A DNA stretch of 64,000 nucleotides from Lycorma delicatula (GCF_047948215.1 NC_134458.1:142766036-142830035); one strand, 5' to 3'; positions 26,963-38,289 are shown, numbered from the stretch's first letter. A program made the numbers and translations. Notes: generated by a model not told the origin, from the letters alone.

Positions 26963-28313
26963 GAATAATAGTAACTATGAGACCTTTGACGAGGTAAACT
27001 CCACAACCTATTTCTGTTGCCATGATGATAATGAAGTAAAAGGATTAATATATTCTTTCTTTAATGAATATTCTTAATTCACAACTTCATCCCCAAGGGG
27101 GCTAGGGCCTCGATCTATGGCTTAAAATCTTCTCTGGAGTAACACGAATGTATCCTGCTAAGTTGAAAGGGATCGTCTGTTTGTTCTTGCGTGATGTTAT
27201 TGTAGATAAATAAATTGTACATCAGATGTTTGTTAATTAACTACTACTACATGAAGTAGTTATTATTTTTTCAAAATTAGGTTGTTTTTTAATTTATATT
27301 AAATTATAATATTTATTATTTATAGAAAGGTGATTTATTTTTATCAGACATAGGTTTTTAGGTTATTTTTCTGCAAAATCACTGTACTTAATTCAAATCC
27401 AGATAAATATTTATTTAAATTTAACAGTACGTTTGGGTCGTTTCGATCCAATTAACAGCACTGGACTCAAAATAACATAAATTATTACTAAAAATAAGAT
27501 TAATTATGTTAATCAATGACTAAGTGTGAAAAATTGTGTACTTTTATAAAAATTAAATATTAACAATTTAACAAAATATGTAAGAGTATTTGAAGCTGAA
27601 TAAAAAAATAAATAAATGGGTTGTACGGCTATTACTTGTAATTTTAAGAAGAAATCTAAGAAGGAAATGAATATGTTTTAGATAAAAATCAGACACTAGC
27701 GGTTCAATTTTCAAATTGAAAACTGACATCATTTCATTAATTTTGCATCTGTTCGTAATTTTCTGTGTAATGTTTTTATTTAAAAATTAAATATAATAAA
27801 ATTCTTTATAAAAATAAAAATGATTTTTAAAAATGCAACAAAGAGTCAAAGATGCCATTAAATTCTTTGAATTTTGTATCCTTCTTATTTTAATAGACGC
27901 CGACTTTTAACCGTTTATTTTGGCGCCGACTTTAAAAAAATTTTAATTTAAAAAATAATATTGTATTTGCCGTTTCATTTTGTCAAGATGGTTTTTTTAA
28001 ATTTATTTTACTTAACACTTTTATTTAAAATTGGTAATTTACAAAAAAACTGCCTGTATATTAAATTCTTCCTAATAACCTTTATACATAAATATCAACC
28101 TTCCTTATAAAATATATGCCTATATATATAGTTCTCAAAGTAGGGAACGTTTATTATTTTTTTAATTTTTAATTTTTTTTTTTTTTACAAGTTTTCCACC
28201 TAATATTTCTTGATGTTGTAAGTAATACTTTAAACACCAGATTGACTTCAGGCTATTTATATTACGCTCTTACAATTCACCTATAAATAATTATGAGAAA
28301 AAGATAATTTTTT
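26963..28313. other. A/T-rich non-coding stretch
   Basis: I see nothing beyond homopolymer-rich A/T sequence. Confidence 0.6.
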
Positions 28314-28640
28314 ACTTCCTTGTACGAAGTAAAGGAAGTATTGTGATCGCGAAAAATTTCGGTTTTCATATTTCAACGGAAATCTCCATTTAGACCATCC
28401 CTGAATCCATTTTGATTAGTTTCGGCCCGACGTCTGTACGTACGTAAGTATCTCGCATAACTCAAAAACGATTAGCTGTAAGATGTTGAAATTTTGGATT
28501 TAGGACTGTTGTAACATCTAGTTGTTCACCTCCCCTTTTGATTGCAATACACTTGACCAAAAATGTCCAAAAAAGCACCAAAAAAATGTGTATATGTAAT
28601 TTAATAGGCGTACAAGGAAGTCATGTGGCCTCCACATCAG
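28314..28640 (+). mobile_element. Short DNA element with hairpin ends, copy A
   Basis: The element has perfect 13-bp inverted ends, ACTTCCTTGTACG at 28,314-28,326 and CGTACAAGGAAGT at 28,609-28,621. Each end also folds by itself: CTTCCTT..AAGGAAG on the left, and ATGTGG-CCT-CCACAT just outside the right repeat (28,623-28,637). The interior includes GTGATCGCGAAAAATTTCGG, CATCCCTGAATCCATTTTGA and ACGTACGTAAGTATCTCGCA, and it lacks coding potential. A longer relative in opposite orientation lies at 47,561-48,188. It behaves as a non-autonomous DNA transposon of unknown superfamily; a Helitron-like or foldback relative is possible. Confidence 0.75.
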
Positions 28641-30715
28641 ATATTTATCTTTATTATTAGAATGAAAAATTCAATTTATTCATTTTAGCAATTATTATTC
28701 TGAATGATCGTTCATTATTTATGATCCTGTATTATTCTGAATATTTTAGAATGATCCTTCAGGAAAATTCAGAAAAGGTTTTTCCTATTTTATAATTATT
28801 CAAAAAAATAATGGTATCTCCAACTAACGTATACAAGTTAATTATTATGTATCATTATATCATAACCCTGTTTATATCTATTTATAGTTTAATTTTATTT
28901 TTTTACTATATTTTTGTAATATAATTAAAACTTAATGTTTATATGTATGTTAAGTATGTCATCAGCAAACGCTGCGGATATGAGTTTTGCGCTACAGCTC
29001 TGCTGTTGTTGATCAGAGGTATATTATTCAATGATGAAGAGGGAGAAAATGGATAAAGGGATTAAGGGGTAATATTAAGGATAAGGTATTAGGATGAGGG
29101 AATAGTAGTAGAGTACAACCGGCCTGTTGGTTGGTAGCTTTATCTCTTGTAAGCCAGGATGAGCCCGCGTTAGCAACATGAAGTAGCATAATTATTCAGC
29201 GCAAGCTAGATCACAAGTCTGATGTCTTGTAAGGGATGAGACAGTGATCCTATATACAGCTGTTGGTGGTGGTGGTAGTAGTAATACTAGTAGTAGTAAT
29301 AATGTGATGTGGTACAGAAGAAGAACAAGGCAAGAAAAGGGGGTTTACGTTTTAAGGGATAAGATAGAACGAGAGGGAATATGTGTGTATGTGAAAGAGT
29401 AAGTGAGATAGAAAGATAGATAGAAATGTGTTACTTGATGTTAAACATCGGATCATTACATCTTCTGCTGGTTTGATAGCATTACAGAATTACTGTTTAA
29501 ACCTGCTTTGAAGACCCATTTATAACATTGCCACACTCCTTATACAAGTAACTTGTAAAAGTTAAATAACGTTTATGTATGTTACCTACATGTATTTTAA
29601 ATCTTTCTTGCACGTATTTTACAAATAATTAAATAGGTTCACTGCTATCTCATAACCTTTATTGTAATACTATTTTAATTTTTAAGTAAATCGTAGTACA
29701 TTTTATTAAATTACTATTATTTTTAAGCATCCCTACTTATTATTAATTAAGATTTGATTTCACGTGAAATTTAAAATAAAAAAATTAAATATTAACTAAA
29801 AATACCAAACGTTAGTTGTTTATTTTAATTCACTTTAATTTTAATTTACTTGATTGATGTTTATTTTAGCTTCTACCTAAGAAAATCAATATATTTAATA
29901 TTATTTATATTCATAATCTTCTTCTACGCGGAAATCTTGGAACACTGTAATTCCAAAACGGCTGCATACATTTTCTTGAATGTATGTTTGTTAAACATAT
30001 AATCGGTTGTAGGTGACCTGATGTTTATCTCAAATCGCTTTTAAAAATGTTATACAATTTAAGAATAACAAGCATCTCATGCCAAAATTATTAAATATAT
30101 AGAAGAGTGAATTAATTTACATTCGCTTTCTTCATTTAACAATGCATAATTCATTAAAATGAAGGCGAAATTCAGATCTATAAGTCTTTCAGCGACATAT
30201 AAATCTAAACTACAATTTATCTGTTTTATTCTCACGTATAACCCTTTAGGCTTATATGTTGAAGTAATCATTAAAACAAAAATTAGTAACCATAATTTGA
30301 AACATGTCTTTTTAAAATGCCAGCTCGTTTTGTGAAAACTATATTTATAAACCAATCGATTATTAATATTTATTTTAACCGATATATATTGATATTTTGC
30401 CTATAAAAGTTAATTTTAAACTTTTTTTTTTTTTTTTTTTTATAAATTTTGATTAAACTTCAAAAAAACGTAATAAAAGATACAATTTTACTAATTTATC
30501 CCTATGTTATCTTTATATCATCATAGTAAAAATAACAAATAATTACATAACACACGCACGTACGTAATAAGAAATTATGGTTTAATTATAAAATAATTGC
30601 TTATTGTTAATTTTAAACAATTTTATAGAAAATTGATGAAAAATATTTTCGAAATAAAAACCAAAAAATGGGGCATAATTTCTTTTCAAAACGTAATTAA
30701 TTGTATTGTTATCAA
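28641..30715. other. Non-coding stretch with a complex island
   Basis: About 28,970-29,350 is a relatively G-rich, complex block with GGTGGT/AGTAGT triplet runs and GCGCAAGCTAGATC. It has no long open frame and may be regulatory. The rest, including the open frame at 30,077-30,355 on the minus strand, looks like ordinary A/T-rich DNA. Confidence 0.5.
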
Positions 30716-31142
30716 ACGCGTTAACCATATTCAACAGCAAAAGTCATCTAAATTGAGATTTATGAATGACAGTTATCTGAATTCAATGAAATTATAGTTT
30801 TTAAATAATGTAACGCGTTAACCATATTCAGCTTCAACTACCAAACCTTTGGTATTAAAGAGAAAGAATTCTATGAGACAGATGATAAAAAATATTATTT
30901 TTTATGCAGACACATTTATAACATTAAACCAGTAATTTTCAGCTTACTTGAATAATATATTGTTGTGGAAACACTACAAGATAAGATAAGATTATCTTAA
31001 CTGTACTACATTTCTGAACTGTACTACAGTACAGAATTGTAGTGGTACTAATATCGAATTTCAACAGCAAAAGCCATCTAAATTGAGATTTATGAATGAC
31101 AGTTATCTGAATTCAATGAAATTATAGTTTTTAAATAATGTA
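30716..31142. repeat. Recent 82-bp direct duplication with 18-bp direct repeats
   Basis: Bases 30,731-30,812 recur at 31,061-31,142 with a single T/C difference (30,744 versus 31,074). The first copy is also bracketed by a perfect 18-bp direct repeat, ACGCGTTAACCATATTCA, at 30,716-30,733 and 30,813-30,830. The spacer near 30,975-31,050 has small palindromes around CTGTACTACAGTACAG. Near-identity in non-coding DNA implies a recent duplication or a pair of recent insertions. Confidence 0.85.
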
Positions 31143-31302
31143 TTATATAACTTTAACACTTTTTTAAATTGCTAAGAAAAAAGTAAAAAGTAGTAGAAAC
31201 ACCATAATAACTTTAGTGAGGCTAAAGTGAATAAATGCGCCACTCTTATTTCTTGATAGAAGCGCTAAAAACTTAATCTCTTAAAGCTTTACAGCCAGTA
31301 AT

Positions 31303-31560
31303 TTAAAGCTTATCGAACTGTGTAGAATGAAGTGAAGCAGGGTTCGGTTTGTGTGGGTGTGTTTCTTTAAGATAGGTACTATGAGTATCCTTGCCAAATC
31401 TACCATGATTATAAGTAAAACGAACTACAGAAGAAGAAGAACTGTTGTTGTCTTGAGAAATATATATACCAGTCGTAGGAGAACGTGTAAAAGGGGGTTT
31501 GCTAGCTGGTAGTATCTGCTGGCTGGTTCGAGGTCTGGGTTTATCTAATTCCCAGCTCAT
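31303..31560 (-). CDS. Possible small ORF or first exon (85 codons)
   Basis: A minus-strand ATG (31,558-31,560) opens an 85-codon frame beginning MSWELDKPRPRTSQQ, with a serine run (NNSSSSSVV) and a His/Pro-containing tail. The composition is less A/T-driven than other chance frames in the window. The upstream 200 bases are also complex and purine-rich on this strand, as a 5' UTR might be. No domain, signal peptide or membrane segment is visible. A GTAGATTT inside the frame could act as a donor, so this may be a first exon. It may equally be a conserved non-coding island. Confidence 0.25.
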   Translation of the reverse strand: MSWELDKPRPRTSQQILPASKPPFTRSPTTGIYISQDNNSSSSSVVRFTYNHGRFGKDTHSTYLKETHPHKPNPASLHSTQFDKL

Positions 31561-31948
31561 AGTTTTAACCCTGTACTACACCCCGTCTCTTCTTACCATT
31601 CCTTCCTATATACGCTACTGCTCTTCTGAACCCTCTCTCTAACCTCTTATGTTCATTAGACTGCCTTTGCCACCCCTCTACCATTTCCTTTCCAACACTC
31701 TCTCACACATACACAAACATACACATCCCCCAAACAGATAATAAATTTTGGGATCACCGCAGTTTATCAACTGTACACATTCCATTAATAGTGATAATGC
31801 CAGATTATAATTATTACATTATATATTACGTAATAATAATTATAATGTACCCTTAATATAGGCTATATATTAAAACAACTGTTTACAGCATTATATACAC
31901 TTGTTATTTTAATAATTCTATTTTCAAATGCTTGATATTTTTAAACAG

Positions 31949-32163
31949 GACGAGCAAAAGAAATAGCAAACTTATATCGATGTATCAGTTTACCTCATCC
32001 TGCAGAATTTACCACGAGTGTACCTATTGAATTTTATGCTGGAGGAGTGATGCAGCATTTATATTCCTCAGGGAAAGTAGGCAAAGCTAGGCTTGGACTG
32101 ATCAAGGATATTTTATTGCTGATATTCCTTGACAGTCTTTCCCGAACAGAATTTTGTTTATAG
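31949..32163 (+). CDS. Possible terminal exon with no start codon
   Basis: After an acceptor-like TTTTTAAACAG (ending 31,948), one frame stays open for 70 codons to a TAG at 32,161-32,163. The translation is protein-like and not low-complexity, containing RAKEIANLYRCISLPHPAEF, then IEFYAGGVMQHLYSSGKVGK, and a hydrophobic ILLLIFL near the end. It has no early ATG, so only splicing could bring it into a protein. An AATAAA occurs about 210 bases downstream (near 32,375). It could be an alternative last exon of a plus-strand gene or a fragment of an unrecognised element. I do not recognise a family. Confidence 0.33.
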
Positions 32164-33479
32164 TTTTTAATTAACTGCTCATTTTCTTCCGACAATTTAA
32201 GGATGTAACAAATAAGCCATACACGAATCCAGTTACTTCAGAGTACCGAATCAAAGAAAGTGAAACGAATTTTTTTAAAGATGTTCTAAAAATATGGGGT
32301 TTGACCCAATTTTATCCATATATAAGTTGTTATTATTAGTATAAATCATTATATGTTCAAGTCTTACGCCTCATCAAATAAACTGATTTCGATGATTTTT
32401 TTTTAATTTTATTTTTATTTCTTTTTGTACAGAAAGTGTTTTAGGTGGTCACGTTATGAGTTTTTTTTACCCAAGTGCAAATATTTTTAAACGAGAAATT
32501 GATTATCTTTACATACGATTTGAAGGTGTTTTTCACCTTAATATTTATTAATGTGTTGTATAAAATATACAAAGTAATAATTACATATTAATTATTAGTA
32601 CTTATAAAACTGTTTAAAAACTGATTTACATAAAATAATATTTCAAAGTTGCTGTCGACAGTAAAGCTTGAGCCAACAGCAGCAGTGATATGTATTAGTA
32701 TATAAATATCTACAAAGGTAAACTGTCTACATCATTTATATAAGTATAATTATAAATATATTTATATAAACGTAACAATAGGTCATGAAGAAAACCAATT
32801 GTTTAGTATACACTGTCAATATCACCTATGCACTATTAACAAATCAAAGTCATCCACTAAATTTACATTATTTTTTAAAACTCTTTATACAAGTAAAATT
32901 TTTCATTTATAACTAACCTCGATAAAATCCGACTAGCAGTATTACATGCAACCCGTTTAAATAATGCATTAAAAGGTACTTCAGTACATTTACAATATTT
33001 AAATATACAGGTTTAGTTAATCTGGTGATACAGAGAAATTTACAAGGAAAAAACTAGACTTTTATTTATAAAACAAATAGTACTGTTGGATTTTGTAAAT
33101 ATATTAAGGTTAGAGGATAATAAACATAAAGAAGTAACCGTAGCAGGGAAATAGATATTACGTCTTTTCGAATATCTAGCTTCATACGGATGTTAAAAAT
33201 AATTTTTTTTTTTATAGTGGAATAACAAAACAATAAAAACAGTAAATTTTTAACAAATAATCACTTCAAATGATTAACATTAAAATTTGAATGCAAAAGT
33301 TCTATTTGATAAAAAAAAAGGGCTTATTTTAACAAATTTTCAACAGAGAGTTCCATAGACTTAGTAAGAGGATGTAGCATAGATTTAAAAAATAATTGCT
33401 GCAAATAATTATTCCGTGATAATAAACATTCAGGTAGTATAGAATACATTATAAATTCAACTTTGCTTAAAATCTATTT
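32164..33479. other. A/T-rich non-coding stretch
   Basis: Apart from an AATAAA near 32,375, which may serve the preceding candidate exon, I see nothing here. Confidence 0.5.
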
Positions 33480-33620
33480 AAAATTTTTTAATTTATAATA
33501 ATTTTCTAATTTTAACAGCTATATTATTAATCTGATTACCAAATTTTATATTTTTGTTTGCAATAATACCCAGATATTTTACAAAATCTACAAATCCAAA
33601 TATCATACAGTTACAAACAT
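33480..33620 (-). pseudogene. LINE reverse transcriptase fragment
   Basis: On the minus strand one frame reads FVKYLGIIANKNIKFGNQIN followed by NIAVKIRKLL and a stop. This is the block after the catalytic motif in Jockey/CR1-type LINE polymerases (YLG, a Lys-Phe/Trp pair, a spaced Ile, then K-RKL). The surrounding 33,320-33,760 may belong to the same decayed copy, but its frames are too degraded to follow. Too short to classify further. Confidence 0.55.
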
Positions 33621-33834
33621 TTAGAGAGGTCAAGGAACAGTGAAAACTGGAAAACACTACTTTATAATTACAGAAGGTACTTTTCTCCTATTAGAAAAAT
33701 TTAAAACTTTACTCTTTAGAGCATTTATGTAAAAAAGATACTGTCCATTCAATTTTTTTTATTATTCGTGTTAAATCATAATTTGTTTTTTCTATAAACA
33801 CCCTCATAAGTAGCACTCTTCTTTTTGTAGTAAT

Positions 33835-34203
33835 CAATCCTAGGATTGGTTTTCAGTAGTCTTCTTCATCCAGGCAGTTCTATCGTGTGCTAATCTCTTC
33901 GTTTCTATGTACGTTTTGCACTCAACATTCTGTACGGTCTTCCCCTTGTATTGTTTCCTTCAACTGTGTCCTTTATTAAAGTGTGCAACAAAATTCAATG
34001 CCTTAACACATATCCTATCCACGTTTCTCGCCGATCATCACCTTTAATAAGCTTCGAAAATATGGCACATCATCAATTCTTCGTAACACTTTTTCGTTTA
34101 TTATTTTCTCCTTCCGTATAATCTTCACCATCCGTCGGTAGTAAAGCTGCTCAAACGCAGCAATACTAAACAAGGTAGCAATGATATCAGCGATAAGTAA
34201 CAT
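33835..34203 (-). pseudogene. LINE C-terminal fragment (endonuclease-RT type)
   Basis: On the minus strand the first frame reads AFEQLYYRRMVKIIRKEKI, then NEKVLRRIDDVPYF. After a frameshift it continues as RGWIGYVLRH, GNNTRGRPYRM, and KRLAHDRTAWMKK in another frame. This is the usual order at the C-terminus of the LINE proteins often labelled craniofacial development protein 2-like endonuclease-reverse transcriptases: AFE..YRRM, W-GH-LRH, RGRP, then LA-DR-W. Frameshifts and stops make it a relic. It is the same general kind as the fragment at 51,680-52,020. Confidence 0.75.
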
Positions 34204-34600
34204 TTTACCTTTTACAACTGTAAAAAAATGACTTTACCTTTAAAAAAATGCCACTAATATATATCAGGACTACAACAGCATCCAATATCGTATCTGAGGC
34301 ACACCAAATTTAACTTTAATACTGCTACCAATTCCATCAAACAAATGAAAATATCAACTTGATTTTTGGTGTGTGTAATCTTCATGTGAATATCTAAAAA
34401 CAAATTTGTAGATTTTTTGAAATTCCGGGTTGCAATTACTCTTCAATAAATATTTAAAAATTATTTTCGGATATTTTGAATTTTAATAATTTAAGGGAAG
34501 AAAATAAATTGTTTTTTTACATTTTTTCCGTTTTATGCCACATTATTGAATCAATCTTTATGAGATTTGGCAACATTATGATGGTAATTTATGTTTGTAA
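34204..34600. other. Non-coding repeat-like stretch
   Basis: Moderately complex non-coding sequence leading up to the Helitron-like end listed next. It may be the body of that element. No open frame. Confidence 0.35.
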
Positions 34601-34603
34601 TTC

Positions 34604-34643
34604 TGATTATTACGCTAGCGAAGCCGCGGTGGGAAATGCTAGT
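34604..34643 (+). mobile_element. Possible Helitron-like 3' end
   Basis: The stretch contains CGCTAGCGAAGCCGCGG followed by TGGGAAATGCTAGT. A G/C-rich, partly palindromic segment with GCGAAGCCGC followed shortly by CTAG is the form of many insect Helitron 3' ends (hairpin, then CTRR). The 5' end (TC) is not located, and the hairpin is imperfect, so this rests on form alone. Confidence 0.35.
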
Positions 34644-35092
34644 TGTTAAATATATTTATAAGTTAAATTTCATTATAGGTAATCAAATGAAGAGAAAAAT
34701 ATTACTATTCGTTTTGTTGTGATTATTAAAAAAAAAAGATCTGATTATTTTACGAGTATTGGTGTGATACGTGATTCAGAATTCAGATACCAACACCAAA
34801 ACTGAATTACCACATTAAAGTATGAATTAAAACGACCAGTTATTTCAAAAGAGTCATTGTAATTTCTATCATTTTCTGTAAGTACAGTTCAATAATTTTT
34901 TATTTTATATATATTATTAGCTAAATTTAAAATGTTCCAATTTTGCTGGTGTCGCCAGTATATATATATATTCTTTACGGACGTTTCAAAGAAAAGTACG
35001 GTATTATTTTCGGTTGCAAGGTGGGAGGGAAGAATGGATTTTTTTAACGTTTTGAGGTATGAGAACTACGAAAATACCATTCACTTAAAATT
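34644..35092. other. Non-coding A/T-rich stretch
   Basis: I see no gene or element in this interval. Confidence 0.5.
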
Positions 35093-35098
35093 TAATTT

Positions 35099-35183
<85 letters not shown>

Positions 35184-35192
35184 GAAATGTTT
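35093..35192. repeat. (TA)39 tract inside a palindrome
   Basis: A pure (TA)n tract spans about 35,102-35,179. It is flanked by ATTTCCTT on the left and AAGGAAAT on the right, so the block is close to a perfect palindrome of about 95 bases able to form a long hairpin or cruciform. The open frames crossing it on both strands translate to (YI)n and are artefacts of the repeat. Confidence 0.9.
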
Positions 35193-37034
35193 TATGTTAA
35201 AACACGATGTTCTCTTTTTAAAAAAGAAGTTTTTAGTTATTAAACAATTAATTTTATAATTTATATACATTAAATCATTTATATTATAAATTGTTATTAT
35301 TACACACTTCATGTTTGGCGTACTTGCTAACATAATATTTTAAACGTATATGTTTAATTACATGTGTACTTTATAATGAAAATTTTAATTATATATGTTA
35401 ACTAGTGAGTTCTAATAAGAGACTAATTAAAATTATATTACAAAGACTAAGACTGCAACCGAAAAGAAATTCCTAAACGTTAATAATTTCCTGGAAGTTA
35501 ATGATAACCAGGTACGCGTGGTTATATATGCCAGCTAATTATCATACTATGAATTATATAAGGGAAAAAAATTTATATAGGCCATGTATAAAATCTTTGG
35601 CTCGAAAATTTCCTAATGTACTAGATCAGTTTAATTGAAATTTAGATATGCTGTAGCAGTGTAATTGAAGTTGTATATGTGAAAATTTGATGAAAATTAG
35701 TTGAATTGTTCTCAAGTTACACCCAATTTAAGATCGAAAAATTTGAAGTTATGTTGACTATGTAGTGGTGTACCTTTCATACGCTCGCTTATCCAGTGAG
35801 TCACAGTGGTGAGTGATTTGAAACTTGATGCTTGTGTGTAGGGTTTACTCGTTAATCGAACGTATGTAGTGCGTTGTACTCTGAAAATCAGTGCGTTTCT
35901 GACTGCGAAATAGTTTCAGCATCGGAAACGAAAAGTCGGTTTTCCTGCGCAGAAGTGGGGAGAAGCTTTTTTTAAATCATATGTGTCTTTAGCAAACGTA
36001 ATAGTACGATTTAAAGTATTTTTGAAATTTGTGTATTTATGAATAATATGGTTTTTTAAGGTTGACACTTAGTTTTATTAACTACTTTTTCTCGACTTCT
36101 ACCAGTTATAATCAAGATATGATTCTAGTAAATCTGTGACTAACAAATTTCTTTTTATTTTATGTAACTAATTTTAACTGACAATTCATAACATTAAAAA
36201 ATATACTCCATATCTTGAGAGACTAAAGTAAATATCATACATTGATCTTTGAAATTCACTACAGAATCTTCCAATTTACTGTTCATATTTGTAATTTACA
36301 ACAGTGTAACACGTAAAAATTATTAGCATAGAAGTTATAACTACATGTTCCTGGTTATTTATCATATTTTTATTAAATACTTGTCGATTTTAGTTAGTGT
36401 ATCCATAATTGGCAGTCGTATTTACATATTCAATAGTATCCATATTCGTTTTTAATAATTGATATTAACATCACCATAAAAAAATATAAGTATTTAAATC
36501 TGAAACAGATTTCTGATTGGTATTTAAATTATCTAAACAATTATTAACGTAAGACTTGGAGAATTGTAAAAAAAAGTCTACTCTTCTGGCATAGTCGAAT
36601 AATTATTTTACTCCAGATTGTTCAGATTTAAATTGTAGATTATATTTTTAATTTTTTTTTTTAATAAAAACAGCTATAAATTTTATAAAATTATTAGAAT
36701 GGCAGATCAGGAGAAAAAAATAAGTAAACATTGGGTCAACAAAATAGATTACATTTAATTTTTTAGGGATATAAATATTTTATTAGTTAATAAATTTCTT
36801 TACAGTGATAAGTAATTTTAAAGAAGCAACTACTACACAAAATTTATTAATTTGAAAAAAAATATTTTTGGTTTTTATTTACACCTCATGATTTAAAAGA
36901 TTTTTTAAATATTTTTTATTTATTTTTTTTTAATATAAATATATTTTTTCTTTAGAAGTCGGGAATTTAAAACCGGTTTTATAAGGCTTGTGAAAATAAT
37001 GAGGCGCCTTCTGTAATTAGGAAACAAAGGGAAA
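35193..37034. other. Non-coding A/T-rich stretch
   Basis: A somewhat more balanced patch lies at about 35,760-35,960, without an open frame. Nothing else is supportable. Confidence 0.5.
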
Positions 37035-37127
37035 ATGCGCCTAACTTTACGCTCGGTACTCTCTCCTCTTTCAGTTGAAGGAAAAGGAAAAGTTGTAAAA
37101 GTGTTTGACGGGGCTTCTGGAAGATAA
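37035..37127 (+). CDS. Possible 30-codon small ORF or alternative exon
   Basis: GAAAATGCG opens a short frame beginning MRLTLRSVLSPLSVEGKGKV and closing after DGASGR at 37,125-37,127. It sits in a G+C-richer island (about 37,000-37,330). Inside it, CTCTCTCCTCTTTCAG (ending near 37,074) is a good splice acceptor, so the downstream half could instead be the start of an exon. The overlapping frames at 37,130-37,351 and 37,158-37,340 look like chance. Weak evidence in either case. Confidence 0.18.
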   Translation: MRLTLRSVLSPLSVEGKGKVVKVFDGASGR

Positions 37128-37351
37128 ATGTGTTTCTTGTAGATAATTGGGTTATCCTTGCTGGGGAGTACTCATTGGAGGTATTTTCAACGAACGACTG
37201 GGAATCTACACCTTATACCCGACCACCTTTCCCTTCTCAACCTATCTTCATCCTATTGCCACCCTATTTCATCTCCCTTTTTTACTCTTTCACTCTATTC
37301 CTACATCAACATTCTAAGTTCCAAAATTTCTTCTACCTAGTCGTCTTATAA

Positions 37352-38110
37352 TAAAACAGAATAACTTTCCGTATTTTAATAAGTAACAAACTTCAGGGAC
37401 GACGGCATGGTTACATTTTTTTCGTAATAATTTTCAACCCCAAATTCATGTTTATGTCGGCCACAAATTGAATAAAAAGTAATAATAGAAGAATTATTTC
37501 TTATTATTATATATAATCTTGTAATAAGCGAATGTTTAGTAATTAATTTTCTTTAAAACGGTATATATATAAAAGTTCTATTTTTATCCCTGTTTGCTTT
37601 TGTTTAATTAATCATAGTTTTCTATCACCGATGAAAAATTACAGGAAAACATAAAAACAAAATGAAAAATAAAATATTTATTATTGTTAATTTTTCCCCG
37701 TATAATAAATTAGAAATGAAAGGAAAAACAATGAAAAATTTATATAATACAAAAAAAAAATGATTTTTTTATTATTAACAGTCATAAAAAAGATGTACTA
37801 TATTCGACTCATCTGTATTTGTTTTTTATGTGTTTACAAATTTTATATCCAACCTTTCATTTTTAGTTATATATCATGACGAATTTTTTAAAGGAAGTTC
37901 TTCTGATAATATCATAGTTTCTTCAGATAATTTAAAATTGATATTTTTTTTTTTAAATATATAATTACATTGTTAGGGATAATTTTTTATTTGTCTGTCA
38001 TATTACCTAATATTTTATTGTTTAACAAAATGAATTATAGCTTGATATTTCACTAAAAAATTCTAAGTAAAAAAATGCAAAAAAAAATACTACGTACTCT
38101 TGCACTCCAG
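37352..38110. other. A/T-rich non-coding stretch
   Basis: Homopolymer-rich A/T sequence with no gene visible. Confidence 0.55.
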
Positions 38111-38123
38111 ATAACCTTAATTC

Positions 38124-38276
38124 GCCGGCCTCCGTGATGCGAATGGTAGCGTCTCGCCTTTGATATCCGAAGGTCCCGGATTCGAATCCCGGTCAAGCAT
38201 GGCATTTTTACACACTACAAAACTGTCGTTTCATCTCGTCTTCTGAAGCAAACGGTGGTCCCAGAGGAAAAAAACC
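38124..38276 (+). mobile_element. tRNA-derived SINE, type II, with target duplication
   Basis: The body starts GCCGGCCTCCGTGATGCGAA. It has a box A relative (TGATGCGAATGGTAGCG), a near-perfect box B (GGATTCGAATCCC, 38,178-38,190), GCATGGCATTTTTACACAC, and a tail ending GGTGGTCCCAGAGGAAAAAA. A 13-bp duplication, ATAACCTTAATTC (38,111-38,123) versus ATAACCTTAGTTC (38,277-38,289), flanks it with one mismatch. This shows insertion by LINE-type target-primed retrotransposition. The well-kept box B suggests a fairly young copy. It is the same family as the copy at 13,315-13,438. Confidence 0.88.
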
Positions 38277-38289
38277 ATAACCTTAGTTC

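Noticed and set aside
35093..35192. Telomere- or centromere-type satellite
   Set aside because: It is a single dinucleotide tract with unique flanks and no higher-order array.
34932..35333. Two open frames crossing 35,100-35,180
   Set aside because: They translate the (TA)n tract as alternating Tyr-Ile and have no other support.
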